From positions 7,654,303-7,718,302 of the forward strand of contig NC_081332.1 in assembly GCF_022539665.2 (NCBI RefSeq): a stretch of 64,000 bases of DNA, in the 5' to 3' direction. Within the stretch, counting starts at the first letter, position 1; each line of letters starts with the position of its first letter. The notes under the pieces are model-generated. The model was not told where the DNA came from, ran no database searches, and was given only the letters and a program-made list of their open reading frames with translations. Shown piece after piece: positions 1 through 11,273 of this stretch. Source of the DNA: Daphnia carinata. Lineage: Eukaryota; Arthropoda; Branchiopoda; Diplostraca; Daphniidae. The position numbers were made by a program, and so were the translations under genes.

Positions 1-778
1 AATCCGTTTGCTGATCGAGATTTATTATTGTGACAGGCATGCCAAGAAAATTTTCACATACTCAACAAAAAAGCTTTCAATAAGAATAAGGTAAAGAAAA
101 AGTTACCGAAAGACGGTTCGAGTTATTTAGACAATTGATGAACGGCTACATCCAAACACGGTGACAATTTTTTTTTATTAATATTTTTTTTTTCACTTGG
201 GACTTTCCCCGTTAACTCGACATTATTCGTTCATTTCTTTTGGTTGGGTTTGCAGCAAAAACTGTGCAACCTTTCCCACCTAAATAGTTAAAGTAAAAAA
301 AAAAAAGTTACGCACTTTCCTTTTGATTTACGATGAGATTTTTTTAATGGCACGATGTCACGACGTCTCTATGCATATGCACAATTTTCATGTGAAACGT
401 ATTTGAAACGAAAGTATGAGTTACAGCTGCGGGACTCTGCACCGCCGCGCAATTAGTGATACAAGAAGAAAAATTGAATTAAAAAAAAAGCAAAGCATTT
501 CACCAAGATGCCGACGACTTCAAAAGAACGAAAACACTGGTAAAAGTTATTTATTATTTAAACTTATAATTAAAAATAGTACTTTTTGTCAGAAAACCCA
601 CTGAGAGGACTAGCAGGCATTGTAAACAAGGGGAACTGAACAGGTGGCGTTCGTAGCGGATTTTCCAGGTAGCAAAAAAGAAAACGGGTACATTTGGATT
701 CTCTGGCGTGTGGGTACCTCTCCTGTTAGACCGTGGTTGAACCACCGACTTCCAAACTTGCACACCAAAGCCTTATGA
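1..778. other. No gene recognised (left flank)
   Basis: A/T-rich sequence with several homopolymer runs. The open frames on either strand are under 70 codons, have no recognisable domain and show no splice context that would join them. Nothing is annotated here. Confidence 0.6.
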
Positions 779-786
779 CTGTGCTA

Positions 787-1529
787 GGTAGCCGGTGAAA
801 TAGGACTGAAACGAAATAGGAGTGGAGAAATAGGACTGAAACGAAATAGGACTGGGAGAAATAGGACTGACTTTTAAAAACTTTTATGAGAGTCCTATTT
901 CTCCATGGCATCAGTCCTATTTCTCCTCGGCATCAGTCCTATTTCATTTACCTTGTTCCAAGGGGAACGATGAGCCTCCAATCCATTACAGCAGAACGTG
1001 AACTGTATTGTATTTAATAGAGTTCATTTAACAAAATACTATTAGACATACTACAGAAATATTTATTACTTATATTGCACATTATGTGGTCATAACCAAC
1101 TTTTCCAATTGAACTAATGTTTTACTATTTCATACATCTTTCGTTATATACAGCTCTTACATATTCTGATATTGCTCTAATAGAATTTTATTAAATGAAC
1201 TCTATTAGATTCAAAATAATTCATCTTCCCCAGCAATTAAAATTAAAATAGGATAAGAGATAAAAAATTTGTGAACCATTTAAATAATGAGTAAACGCCA
1301 TCGGTTTTTTTTAAAGGAAAATGGATATAAGCCGGCGCTCTTACGCTCTTACTTGGAGACTCATCGTTTCGCTTGGAACAAGGTAAATGGAGTAGGACTA
1401 TTTTTAAGGAGAAATAGGACTGATGCCGAGAAGAAATAGGACTGTCATAAAAGTTCTTAAAAGTCAGTCCTATTTTTCCCAGTCCTATTTCTCCAGTCCT
1501 ATTTCGTTTCAGTCCAATTTCACCCCATC
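787..1529. mobile_element. TIR/foldback DNA transposon, non-autonomous
   Basis: About 180-bp inverted ends (787-965 and 1370-1529) are filled with repeats of GAAATAGGACTG and its complement. The termini are GGTAGCCGGTGAAAT on the left and ATTTCACCCCATC on the right. The same 8 bases, CTGTGCTA, flank both ends (779-786 and 1530-1537), which is the footprint of a cut-and-paste insertion. The interior (966-1369) has no reading frame but contains a second, shorter inverted repeat (about 1017-1032 and 1192-1212). The 8-bp duplication fits hAT or P-type elements; the superfamily is not fixed by anything else visible. Confidence 0.8.
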
Positions 1530-1537
1530 CTGTGCTA

Positions 1538-2014
1538 TGAACGCTCTACAATTTTTGGTATACAACTTATACATATGAATATAGTCTGCTGTCCAGATTT
1601 AGCGGTCATGGGAGCTCATGGGAAAATAGACTAAAATCAGTCAGCAATTAAATGAATAGTATATGTCTACGTTGGTAACAAATTTTTAACGCATTGTTAC
1701 GAAACAGTCGACGAACATTCTTACGGCAATATTTGGTAGGATAGGGCAAGTTAAAAACAATTTTTCCGGTTTAAAATTTCGGACATTACGGCGTGTTTAC
1801 GGGAAGTGTTTATGCTTTTTTTCCGATAATTTCAATCATACTTATTTTTTCGTTTTTACCGTGGAACTTATAACCTATTGGCTACTTAAAGAGCGAAGTG
1901 TTTAATACAATTTTAAAAATCTATATTTTATGTTTTTGGGGTGAATTCTAATCGCAAGTTACCAGGCCTGAAAAAATGAAGTCTTGTTTTGACAGCTCAT
2001 TATTTTGGTTGTTT
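1538..2014. other. No gene recognised
   Basis: A/T-rich spacer between two mobile elements. No reading frame, RNA motif or repeat was recognised. Confidence 0.5.
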
Positions 2015-2028
2015 AAAACATAAATTTC

Positions 2029-3659
2029 CAGTCTCGTCCGAACCTCCGTAGACCTTAGAACCTACTCTCTGTGTATTCGCGCCGAAAAGTCCTGCCCTTG
2101 TTATGAACGCAGACGCGTTAGTTATGGACATAAGTCCAGCAACCGAACCATCACCATTCAAGCGACCGAGAAACCACACTTCTTCATCCATCGTCAGCCA
2201 CATTCCCGTAGACCATCCGCCACTTCCTTCTCCATTACCCGTCATCATAACTACATCCGATCAAAAGTGCTTCAAACAACTTTCCATTAAAGATCGTAGA
2301 TCAATGTTGTCCGCCTTAACTGTCTCTTTCCCCCATGCTTCTCATCGTATCACCGCTGGTGGAGATCTACTCGTAGTCCCCACGTATGCGACGGAAAGAA
2401 ACGTACTTCTAGACTTAAACTTAGGACCAATCTCCATCCATGTGTCCCGTACTAGACGTGAAATGGAGCCGAGGAAAATTATTGTCGGTGTTTCAGTGGA
2501 AGATTCAGGAGAGGAAATAGTTGCTGAACTAGTCTCTTATGGAGTTATCAAAGCATTAAGGTTAAATAGAAAAGATGGTGAAACTCTTATCGCCATTGAA
2601 TCTATCATCCTCACCTTCAACTGCCCGCCGCCAGCAAAGGTTCTTATAGCCAATCTATCGTTCACCACACATGAGCTACGTCAACGCCCTCTGCTTTGTA
2701 CTCAGTGCTGGCTCCTAGAACACTCTTGCCGAAACTGCCGCCAGAAGTCTTACTGTAAAAATTGTGCCAAGTCACACGCACCTATCCCGACATGCTCAGC
2801 CCCGACTCTTTGTCGTAATTGTGGAAGCAAATTTCACCAGGCAGACGACAGAAACTGCTCAGCCTACCAGGAAAAAGCCCGCATCATAAACTTCGTGCAT
2901 TCTCACAACTTGTCGTTTCAAGATGCTCAAAGTAAACTCTCCGGTTCCTCCTTTGAGCAACCGGGAAAAAATCCAAGTCTCAAGACATCTGCTCTCACTT
3001 CAAAAACGAACGCCCGTGTACCATTAGGGGTTATTTACTCTCCGCCACAAATTGATTACATCGATATCAAGATCGCAAACCTAATCCAAGAGCTAGAAAA
3101 ACTCAAATCGGAGATCTCCAACTTGAAAAGAAAACTTCAAAGCTACACTCCAATCACTGTCGCTTGCAAGATACTGGAACACAGCAACTCGAACACCAAA
3201 GTCCTAACTACCTTGAAATCGTCCCTTGACTCGGTAGCCCCACCGATCGCCAGACTAGCCCCGCAGCTACCACTAATCAATGATATGTGCAATTATATCG
3301 CAGTAAATCACCAAGTCATCTATACAGACTTCACTCCCCTTCAGTCGCCAGCTAACACCGTTAAAAAAGCATCTTCGATGCACCCAGAGCCGGACATCAA
3401 CTCTCACAATGAGATCTGACCCTCTGGCTTCCCCACTGCAGCAATGGTTGTTTGTGTAGGAACTAAACCTACAGCTGACTTTTCTCATACTTATACAACC
3501 ACCGCATCACTATGGGCCTCACAATCAGTACTAACTCAAATTTAAATTCACCTCACTTCATCAAATAATATTCCGGTGCTAATTTTGGTCTCCGAGGACG
3601 ACCCGTTCCCGATATGGCAACGCCACACGGGAGGCACCTTAAACAACAGCAAAAAAAAC
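2029..3659 (+). mobile_element. ORF1-only LINE derivative (HAL1-like), full length
   Basis: The 1631-bp unit has a 74-bp 5' leader beginning CAGTCTCG, one long ORF, about 230 bp of 3' sequence and an A-rich tail (about 3651-3659). A perfect 14-bp target duplication, AAAACATAAATTTC, flanks it at 2015-2028 and 3660-3673. The duplication shows the insertion is complete at both ends, so the lack of ORF2 (endonuclease and reverse transcriptase) belongs to the copied RNA and is not 5' truncation. It probably moved using an autonomous Jockey/I-type LINE's enzymes. A short ATG frame overlapping the ORF1 stop (from about 3411) ends after 16 codons and may be a vestige of the ORF2 start. Confidence 0.85.
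2103..3419 (+). CDS. LINE ORF1 protein (Gag-like, zinc-knuckle)
   Basis: Uninterrupted 438-codon frame. Residues 1-60 are Pro/Ser-rich and probably disordered. A folded RNA-binding-like region follows, then a cysteine/histidine cluster at about residues 195-260 with CX2C...H...C groups (for example CKNC and CRNC each followed by H and C), typical of the three CCHC knuckles of Jockey/I-clade ORF1 proteins. Residues about 318-345 form a leucine-rich coiled coil that could mediate multimerisation. Family ORF1 proteins bind the element RNA and form RNPs. The first knuckle looks degenerate (no clear H spacing). The ATG at 2103 is the first in the element. Its open state contrasts with the broken genes around it and suggests recent insertion or selection on the source copy. 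Confidence 0.85.
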   Translation: MNADALVMDISPATEPSPFKRPRNHTSSSIVSHIPVDHPPLPSPLPVIITTSDQKCFKQLSIKDRRSMLSALTVSFPHASHRITAGGDLLVVPTYATERNVLLDLNLGPISIHVSRTRREMEPRKIIVGVSVEDSGEEIVAELVSYGVIKALRLNRKDGETLIAIESIILTFNCPPPAKVLIANLSFTTHELRQRPLLCTQCWLLEHSCRNCRQKSYCKNCAKSHAPIPTCSAPTLCRNCGSKFHQADDRNCSAYQEKARIINFVHSHNLSFQDAQSKLSGSSFEQPGKNPSLKTSALTSKTNARVPLGVIYSPPQIDYIDIKIANLIQELEKLKSEISNLKRKLQSYTPITVACKILEHSNSNTKVLTTLKSSLDSVAPPIARLAPQLPLINDMCNYIAVNHQVIYTDFTPLQSPANTVKKASSMHPEPDINSHNEI

Positions 3660-3673
3660 AAAACATAAATTTC

Positions 3674-4783
3674 GTAATATTTTTCTATTGCACCCCCTTC
3701 GGTGTCTTAAGCTATTCGATTCAGAATTCAAAACTGAATAAAATGAATAAATTAGTTTTGAAAAATAAGACTGTCCAAAATTAGCAGAAATGTCCAATGA
3801 ATTAGGGTTTTTGTCCGAAATTAGCAGATCGGCTTTACACACATTCCCCATAAGAAAGGCTATTAGCCCAAACGCTGTCCCAATTCGCTCTTTTACCCTA
3901 TTTAGGATTTTGGAAAAGGTCATTTTAACGTACGATTTCAAATTTCTTCTTTGCATACATATAACAAAATTTATACATGTACGGTTAGTTTTATCTCATC
4001 TAAATTGCTATTGTTATAAGGAAACAACAATTTTGAGAACACAACTTTCCGTTAAGCGTAATATGAGTCATCAACATTATTTTTTCCGGCTGTGTGAGAA
4101 ATCCTGCCTGCATTCCTTCGACATCCTTTGAAAATTTATGCTTGATTCGAATTAAGTGATAATATAAAATGTGAAAAACTTTATACTGTTTATTGAAGGA
4201 AACTAATGGTTACAGGAAAATGTTAAAATAAACAAACCATTGATGTTTATGCAAAAATCCAAAAATCATACAATACGGCCTTGGCAAGAAAAACAAACGA
4301 ACGGTGCATTGCGTACACACTACAGAGGTATAGAAGTACCGAGAATATCTCAATAGCCAATACACGGAGTGCCTAGTGTGTACACGTGTTGCCGCGCACA
4401 TAAAGGATGGCGTCACTAGCTGAGAATAGGTTGGACATGGAAATAGCTAGTTCTTTTATGGTAATTTCCCCGGCGAGCGGACATGACACTAGATTTCCCA
4501 ATAACCCAGCACATGAAACCCGGAATGCTTCCCCCGATCGGCATAGAAGCCAACTGATATACAGTATTTTTTAACGTTTAATTTTAAGAAATTATGTAAA
4601 ATAAATGGTTGAAAACGTAGGCAAACAATTCATAAAAGATATCAACGATATGCTTCTAAAATTTACAAAATTCATGTGATCAGACCAAGAAATCTTTTTC
4701 CGTAAAGCTTGGATTTTCAACATTTTACATTTTAGCGAATAACTAAAGTGAACAAAAAATATGAAAGTTTAAAAATAAAGCAA
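3674..4783. other. 3' flank of TXNDC11; no gene recognised
   Basis: No convincing coding frame (the longest is about 113 codons with no domain). A small inverted repeat (GTACACACTA near 4312 and its complement near 4376) could be the relic of a short MITE. The TXNDC11 3' UTR must lie just below 4784 on the minus strand; no clear AATAAA was assigned. Confidence 0.5.
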
Positions 4784-7519
4784 CTAAGCGAGTAGGACGA
4801 TTCCATCGCGGTACTCCTCTGGTTTGTTTCCTCCTGGAATATCAACGACTGCTTTTCTGACAGAATATCCTAGTTCTTGGAAAAAATTGCGTTCCTTCAT
4901 GTAATTTTGAATCTTCGCAACTGACATCCGATCGCTGTTTTCCGGCCACAATAAATGATTACGGGATCTTCGAATATTGCGGTCAATGACAATTACTTGA
5001 GCATCTATTTGTCGTTGGGCTTCTTGTAAGCAAGCGGTATCTTGGCAAAACCGAGTAAGCCAAATTATACGATGTTTTAGACTCAACTGGGAAAGCGTAA
5101 AATTTAGCAAGTTAGCCTCATTCAATTCCAAATTATGTGGATATATACGGCTGTCATGTTTCCTGTACAAAAGAAAACATTAGTCAAACGCAATAAAAAA
5201 TTAAAGATGATATCCTTTAATGCGGCAGACCTGTGGGCTGGATAAAAAATGATGGTTGGGAATTTATCAACAGTATATTGCCATGGAAGGACATTCTCTT
5301 CAGCGTCTATGGTAACAAATTTGATCTGCCGTACGTGGTTTTCATTCAGAATGAAAGACTTTCGTGAAAAAAACATCTGAGAAAGTTTCAAAAAGAAACG
5401 AGCCCCAATCTCACAAAACACGCAGCCTTTCTTTTTGAACAGCACTACTGCATCGTGCAATGGATCAAGGACGATTGGGGCGAAGTCGTCAGCTGATATC
5501 TCTTCAACGCAAACTCGCCCATCATGGCATGACTTTCTTTTTTCTGTTTTCTGTCGACTACGATGAAACCTTCTAAGCCTATTTTCTGTGTAGTTAATAA
5601 CAAAATTCTGTAAGTTCTGTGTTGTCAACGGCAGGGTCATGACGTAATAGGATTCGGCCTGTGAATGAAAATAACATTCATTAAAATCGCATAAAGTAAC
5701 ATTTGAACAGTACCTTGGGATCCACAACGAAAACCACATGACTGCTTTGGTGAATCCGTTTAGACGAATAACCCAAATTTCTAAGCAAATTTGGATGCTG
5801 GTGTGAATCAATTACAAAGAAATTTAAAGTACGGTTTGTACGGCAACCAAGTCCCTCTAATTTCGGCAATACCGGTTCGTAACTAAATTCACATTTTTCC
5901 TCAACACCAATGTCATCGTCATTTGATTGATGTGAGTTGACAGACATATTGTAAGACAGGCATTTCCTGTTCTCAGATATACCACACTGTCTCTCCAATT
6001 CCAATCGAGAAGATTCTATTGCATCTCTATGAATTTCACTTTCTTGGATAAGTCTGATTATTCGAGGAGAAGAAACACAGTTATAGTAGTTAAATGCTAC
6101 TTCTTTCACCTATGTATGTTTATACAATAGACCTAAGAATTAGTAAAGGCATTACAGTATCCATAAAAATGTAGGTAGTTTACCACCATGGTTTGATATG
6201 AAGGTCTCGAACTAGAAGTAAAGAGGATCAGCGACGGCTGTTGCTCACTAAGGTGACGTTGAATCATCTGGTTTTTTCGACCAATCGGCGAAATAAACTG
6301 CATTGGAGAATGACTGCGATGATGAATCCATTGTAGAAGCTGACTAGTGTCAATAGCATTGTCGTTATACGGATAAATCTGAAATGAGTTTACTATATTA
6401 ATAATTTCAAGATTCCTCATGCACTTTTTTTTTGTACCAGCATACTAGAGTCTCATTCCACAAGTGTAAACGTAAGTCAAACTGACGAGGCATTGACAAG
6501 TTGATTCCTAGCCTTTGTGCAGCAGAAGGATTTGTGATAACTGCAAATACAACAGTTTTGCGGCTATCGTATTCGAGATATTTTAACGCTGCTCTGTAAA
6601 ACGTGTAAAACCCTTTTGGCTTTGCCAAATCAAAATTGAAGAAACCTGTAACGACAACCTGAGAAAAAATTAATTTTTACTGACCACAGTGGTAAACTTA
6701 GTATAAATGATATCTTACTGATGATTGAATCAACAATATGTTAAGGTCTGCAACAGTTTCAATCCTTATAAGAGGTGTAATCAAACTTTGAACAAACTTA
6801 TCGATATAGTCATATTGTAAAGGGCCATTGTAGTGAACACCTCTACTTGCTCCAACATAACCCTATTTATAACATTAAGATTACTTTAAGAGATCATAAT
6901 GTTGAAAGGAACCAACAGAAAACCATTTATTGATACAAACCAATATTAATGGGAAACTCCTAAGTTTGGAGAAAGTTTTCTTGCATGATCCACTATGTAC
7001 CCAACAGTTTATTGAGGCACAAAATATCTATAAAATCAGCAACAAATCACATACCAGCTATTTAAAGACATTTCTGAAAGATTAGCGAAGATTACTATCT
7101 GTACCTGTCCTTCATATTTGTTGGCAATTCTCTCAAATTCGTGAATTGCTAACTGGGAATCAAAATCCCATGGAGCATAGTACATGACTAGTGACACATC
7201 AGACTGTAGTACTGCAAAAAAAGGCACAGCAATGTCACCGTCAAAAAATTCTCTTACAGTTGCATTACTATGTAAAAGTGGTACTGCTGTTGACTGAAAC
7301 TGTACTCGTAATGCCCTAAAAGCATAACATGTATTTTGTAACCACAGACACATTTGCATTAAATATTTACCCTTTCTGTAGGCTTGCATAGGATGTAAAA
7401 GCAAAAAGTATGATGACGAAAATCTCACCAAAATATTGCATTATCGTTAATAAATATTTTCTATAGCGTGAATATCTATGGAATGTGGTCGTTAACACCT
7501 GTTTTTCACCTTGCGGCAT
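4784..7519 (-). CDS. TXNDC11: Thioredoxin domain-containing protein 11 homologue
   Basis: Nine exons (minus): 7519-7371, 7315-7105, 7027-6941, 6862-6719, 6658-6446, 6378-6184, 6109-5714, 5658-5231, 5162-4784. All junctions are GT-AG, phases agree, and the total is 2202 nt (733 residues plus stop). Residues about 22-47 form a hydrophobic anchor. A first thioredoxin-like fold follows (YAPWDFDSQ, about residue 95, without CXXC), then an INCW/GSC segment, a CRTNRTLN motif near residue 425, and a second thioredoxin domain with CVFC at about 544-547 followed by LPWQYTVDKFPTIIFYPAHR. The order and these motifs match animal TXNDC11 (EFP1), an ER-membrane disulfide-exchange protein known to bind DUOX and to act in ER quality control. 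It is shorter than the human protein (985 aa), mainly at the C-terminal coiled coil. The start is the first ATG before the membrane segment. Exon 5 donor choice (GT at 6445 rather than 6424) is inferred from intron size and family alignment. Confidence 0.9.
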
Positions 7520-7640
7520 TTCGTCACACACAGTAAACGAAACTGCATACTTTGTAATATGTTTTAAAATTCTGGAGCTGTATTCAATATAACTACAACG
7601 AAACGCAAAGCGATGGCCATTGTTCCGGGTCAGAGTAAAA

Positions 7641-7690
7641 TGCGGACGCGGACTGCGGACGGGAAAACTGCGGACTTTTAGCTGCGGACT
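7641..7690. repeat. Clustered GCGGAC hexamers upstream of TXNDC11
   Basis: Five copies of GCGGAC, mostly as CTGCGGAC, lie within 50 bp, 120-170 bp upstream of the TXNDC11 start codon. The surroundings are A/T-rich, so the cluster stands out. It is in the region expected for the promoter or 5' UTR and could be a multimerised factor site, but that is inference. Confidence 0.4.
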
Positions 7691-7793
7691 GTCACACAAT
7701 TTTTGACGGTTGCCCGCAGTTTACCGATACCACAGCAGTCCACAGTCCACGTATTATACGGGAATATAGCAACATGGTCTCACTACATATGTA

Positions 7794-8733
7794 CAGTATG
7801 TTCCAAAAAAAATCCGACTACCCCCCTTTAAAAAAAAATGCCCCCTATCAACACTTAGTTAAGTTACTTAGTACTTTAAGTGGGTTATGCTAGGATATGG
7901 GAAAACGCGGAAAAACTATACTAGACGTTTCTATGGAAACCAGACATGAATCAGCTCGCGTCCTTACATCGCTAAGAGGTAAGACAAATTGCCGTTAGGC
8001 AAAGACAAAAATTTTTAAAAATCTACCACAAATTGTGTTTGTAGTAGGCTACGGGAGACAGACTTCGGGATGGGAAGTCTCGTCTCCATGGTAACTAATT
8101 TAATGAATCATGGCATACGCGCCTTTTTCAAAATCTTTGTTCTTATGCGTTAAATTAGTATAAAAACGTTGGATTATAGAACTGCCACAGTTCATTAGTT
8201 ATTCATCAGTTCATTAACTGTTGTAGAAAGAAGGGGTGTGGTATCGTTAGGCCTAGCCGGGTACTCACAACTACGAATCAAATTTCCCGAAAATTAATTG
8301 TTTTGCGCTATTTTCGCGAAACATTTATATGAACTGTATCAGTTTTATAATCGAACCCCCGTTTTTATGCTAATTTAACGCATAAGAACAAATATTTAAA
8401 AAAAGGCGCGTAAGCCATGATTCGTTAAATTTGTTACCATGGAAACGAGACTTCCCATCCCAAAGTCTGTCTCCCGTAGCCTACTGCAAATACAATTTGT
8501 AGTAGATTTGTAAAAATTTTTGGCTTTGCCTGCCGGCAATTTGTCTCACCTCTTAGAGATTCAAGACACTAGCTAATTCATGTCTGGTTTCTATGGTAAC
8601 GTCTACTGCATTTTTTTTCCGCATTTTCCCGTATCCTAACATAACCCCCCTAAACTACTAAGTAACTTAGCTATACGTTGATAGGGGGCATTTTTTTTAA
8701 AGGGGGGTAGTCGGATTTTTTTGGAACATACTG
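7794..8733. mobile_element. Palindromic MITE, Tc1/mariner type
   Basis: The 940-bp element is an almost complete palindrome with arms of about 390 bp around a centre near 8200-8280. The termini are CAGTATGTTCC on the left and GGAACATACTG on the right, flanked by TA on both sides (7792-7793, 8734-8735). The TA target and CAGT ends are the Tc1/mariner pattern. It has no coding capacity. It lies about 275 bp upstream of the TXNDC11 start codon. Arms have drifted by a few percent, so it is not brand new. Confidence 0.85.
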
Positions 8734-8959
8734 TACACTAAGTACTATATAGTTGCAGATGCACTTTTTCTTATGGGCTAAATGATAAATGCGCAGGGCG
8801 TTAGTCAATTGTTTTTTTTTTTAATATTGTCTGCTTGGAGTTTTTCCATGCGGAAGTCCCGATAAAATGTAGTTTTCCACGCGGAAATGTGGAAAAAGAC
8901 CCCTAAAACTGTAAATTAAATGAGAACCCATGAAATAAATTTGTTTAGCTTATCTTAGT
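8734..8959. other. Spacer between MITE and THAP transposon
   Basis: A/T-rich, includes the TCTTAGT target copy at 8953-8959. No gene seen. Confidence 0.5.
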
Positions 8960-9262
8960 CAGTCATAGAAACCTGGTTGCTCCACGCTGTGTGTATATGC
9001 TACAAGGATTTGCGGGGACTTGTGGTCGAAACGCTGGCAGTTATTCAGCGAACCTAGCGGTTTCGATGGAGTACTACATGGTCCCAATCAATGAGCTATG
9101 TCCTGCCAAAATTTTGACAGCCAATCATAGCAGACCTACAAAACGAGGGAAAATTGAAATGGACGAGCTGTTCGTCATGTACGTATTCTTTGTTTATTTA
9201 ATTAACTGAGTTTTAAGGCAAGTACATTTTAAATAGTTTTTGAACCCAAGAATATAACAATA

Positions 9263-10440
9263 TCATACATGTTTTGAAAGTTTTCCGTGTATTTTTACTT
9301 TGGCAGAGGCAACTTGGAGCATAACATTTTTAAGGCGCTTAGACTCTAAGTGGTATCGCAGGGAAACAAACTCTCTTATTAGATAAGGAAAACTAAAATC
9401 CCGATGAACATCACAGAAGACAGTAATGATGTTAGCTTTTGAAATTTTTGAAATACATTTTTGAAACGAATCATGCATGACAATTTTGATGACATCTTGA
9501 CAGTGTGCAGCGCGTAATCAGTTACTCCAATGCAAGGCGTGCGTAATCCAAAAGCAGTAATCATTTCAGACAACTCTTCTATTGATGAAAAGGTCTCCGG
9601 AAGATCTTTGAACGAAACATTCTTGCCATTGAAGTAATACGAAACTTTTTGGCAGTTCAGAACTTGTACTGTCCTCAATAACAGGTTACCATCTAGTAAC
9701 GTATCATGATTGGTGCACAAAATTGCTTGCTTGTGGCTATTGAACGACCACATCCACCCATACCCATCATTTGGTAATTTCACCAGAAGTGTAAGTGATT
9801 GGTAAGTTGCAAAGTTTGTTTTAAACATTGCATTTGTACATTCCTTCTTAATAGGAATTGTTGCTTCTTTAAGTTCCACCACACCTTGATTGATATAACA
9901 TATAGTTAAAAGTAGAATAAAATACATAATACTTTGAATTAAAAAAAACAGTAAATGTTTTACCATTGGCTGCTGTTGAGTTGTTTTGTAATTGTTCTTC
10001 TAGACTTGGAAGACTCCCTTGTTCGTTGCAAGGCTCTTGTAGAATACCAGCAATTTTCTCTATTGGTTTCTTGCTACATAATGCTGCTTCAACCTCATTT
10101 GCTTGAGAGCCTTCAACGACCACCATGGCATTTGCGTTGAATATGTCATCTACTACACAATTAAATGTAACCTAAAATCATAAACTATTGTTTACTCAAA
10201 ATTACCAGCAGTCACTTCTGATTCTGGAGCAGCTGTCACACGTTCTGCTTCTTTGATGTGTGATAGCATCATCATTTGTATTTTTCCATCAACTCTACTT
10301 GCTTGTTGGTGATGGTGTACCTAACTGGCTTTTGTTTTCCCATCGTACGTTCCTCCAACTTGGGCAGTTTTAAGTTTTGATATAGCCCCGCTTGGTTCAT
10401 GATGTAGAACTGGAAATGAAATTTTGGTTTCCCATAGTAT
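9263..10440 (-). pseudogene. C-terminal part of THAP-transposon protein (frameshifted)
   Basis: Minus-strand coding sequence with segments at about 10440-10272, 10126-9970 and 9890-9263. The first segment begins directly at the solo LTR junction, so the gene was cut by that insertion. The middle is acidic and Gln/Asn-rich, a probable linker. The last part is Cys/Trp-containing (GYGWMWSF, RTPCIGVTDY) and ends in a Lys-rich tail; the frame changes near 9500. I do not recognise the RNase-H fold or GTP-binding insertion of P transposase, so either the catalytic core is too diverged or this is a shorter derivative protein. Confidence 0.5.
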
Positions 10441-10826
10441 TGTCGCGAGGGAAAGATAGCATTGGGATTGCCATTTCTGGAAAGGGGCGTCAGCCAACAT
10501 TTAATTGTTTGCAGCACAGTTTCCCTTGAAAAGAGGCGCTACGACACGCCAATAATTAGTAAAATATGGCATTCCCTAGAATTCGTTCAACCCTAGAGAT
10601 AGGGCGTATATCCTTCACGAGGGTATAAAAGCCCATACATTTTTTACCCTAAGTTAGTTCTTGTTAGTTCCTGATAGATCTTAAGTCCTACTCAAGTTCT
10701 CAAGTAAGTTCTCTTCACGTTCCTGTATTTCAGTCAAGTAAAGTGTAGTTATTCCTCCTTTCTGTTATGCATTGTATTTTCCCCTTTTAATTCAATACAA
10801 TTCATTAAGTAAAGTCCAGTGTGACA
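10441..10826 (+). mobile_element. Solo LTR, Gypsy-1 family
   Basis: The 386-bp LTR starts TGTCGCGAGGG and ends CAGTGTGACA, flanked by GTAT on both sides (10437-10440 and 10827-10830). The same LTR family occurs at 13866-14204 and 17319-17643. It contains a TATA box (TATAAAAG, 10624-10631). A 4-bp RTAT target is typical of the 17.6/297-type branch of Gypsy elements. It sits inside the THAP transposon and is therefore younger than it. Confidence 0.9.
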
Positions 10827-10968
10827 GTATGATTAGACAATCTTAACATTTGATAACACTATAAAATGAACACAAACCTTTCCTCATATTCTTCCACCTT
10901 TCTTGTAAAATGTTTCGTAGTGGTGGTCTGCTCGTCACATCTACAACAAATTAAGTTACAACATCTTT

Positions 10969-11273
10969 TTACGTTATGAAATGTAGAGCTACATTACCTT
11001 GAATTAAGAAATGCTTTGGAAGTGCATCAGTTTTAAGTCTCCAATTTTTATAGGGATGGAACACATTTAAAATATTGACTACTTTTACCACGTCGTTCTC
11101 ATCAAAATGACGACTGCATATCCGAGATGTTTCTGTCAAACGACTTGTTGGCATTACGCCTTGCCACCTGCTCAACAACGACTTTGGCACTTTGAAGAAA
11201 GTTATTCCATTTCCTTTGAATTTCCTGTAGAATTAATTTTACGACAACCACTTACGTGACAACGGTTCCCCAT
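10969..11273 (-). pseudogene. THAP domain exon of transposase-like gene (frameshifted)
   Basis: From the ATG at 11273 the frame reads a C-X4-C pair (RCHVSGC) at the N terminus. After a one-base frameshift near 11215 it continues through FFKVPK, W, SRICSRHF (C-X2-H) and DALPKHFL. This is the C2CH signature of THAP fingers, ending in the conserved basic/proline segment. The finger is complete apart from the frameshift. A further short coding-like stretch lies at about 10880-10960. THAP fingers bind DNA; here the likely target is the element's terminal repeats. Confidence 0.75.

Noticed and set aside
416-604. 62-codon basic ORF near the left edge
   Set aside because: No domain, no conserved feature and composition follows the A-rich background.
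4312-4391. Short inverted repeat as a MITE
   Set aside because: Only about 10 bp pair and no target duplication is visible.
6379-6445. Alternative TXNDC11 exon 5 donor at 6424
   Set aside because: It would give a 46-nt intron and add Lys-rich residues; the donor at 6445 gives a 67-nt intron like the others and a better match to the family.
8991-9209. 72-codon plus-strand ORF
   Set aside because: It begins inside the left terminal inverted repeat of the THAP element and has no domain.
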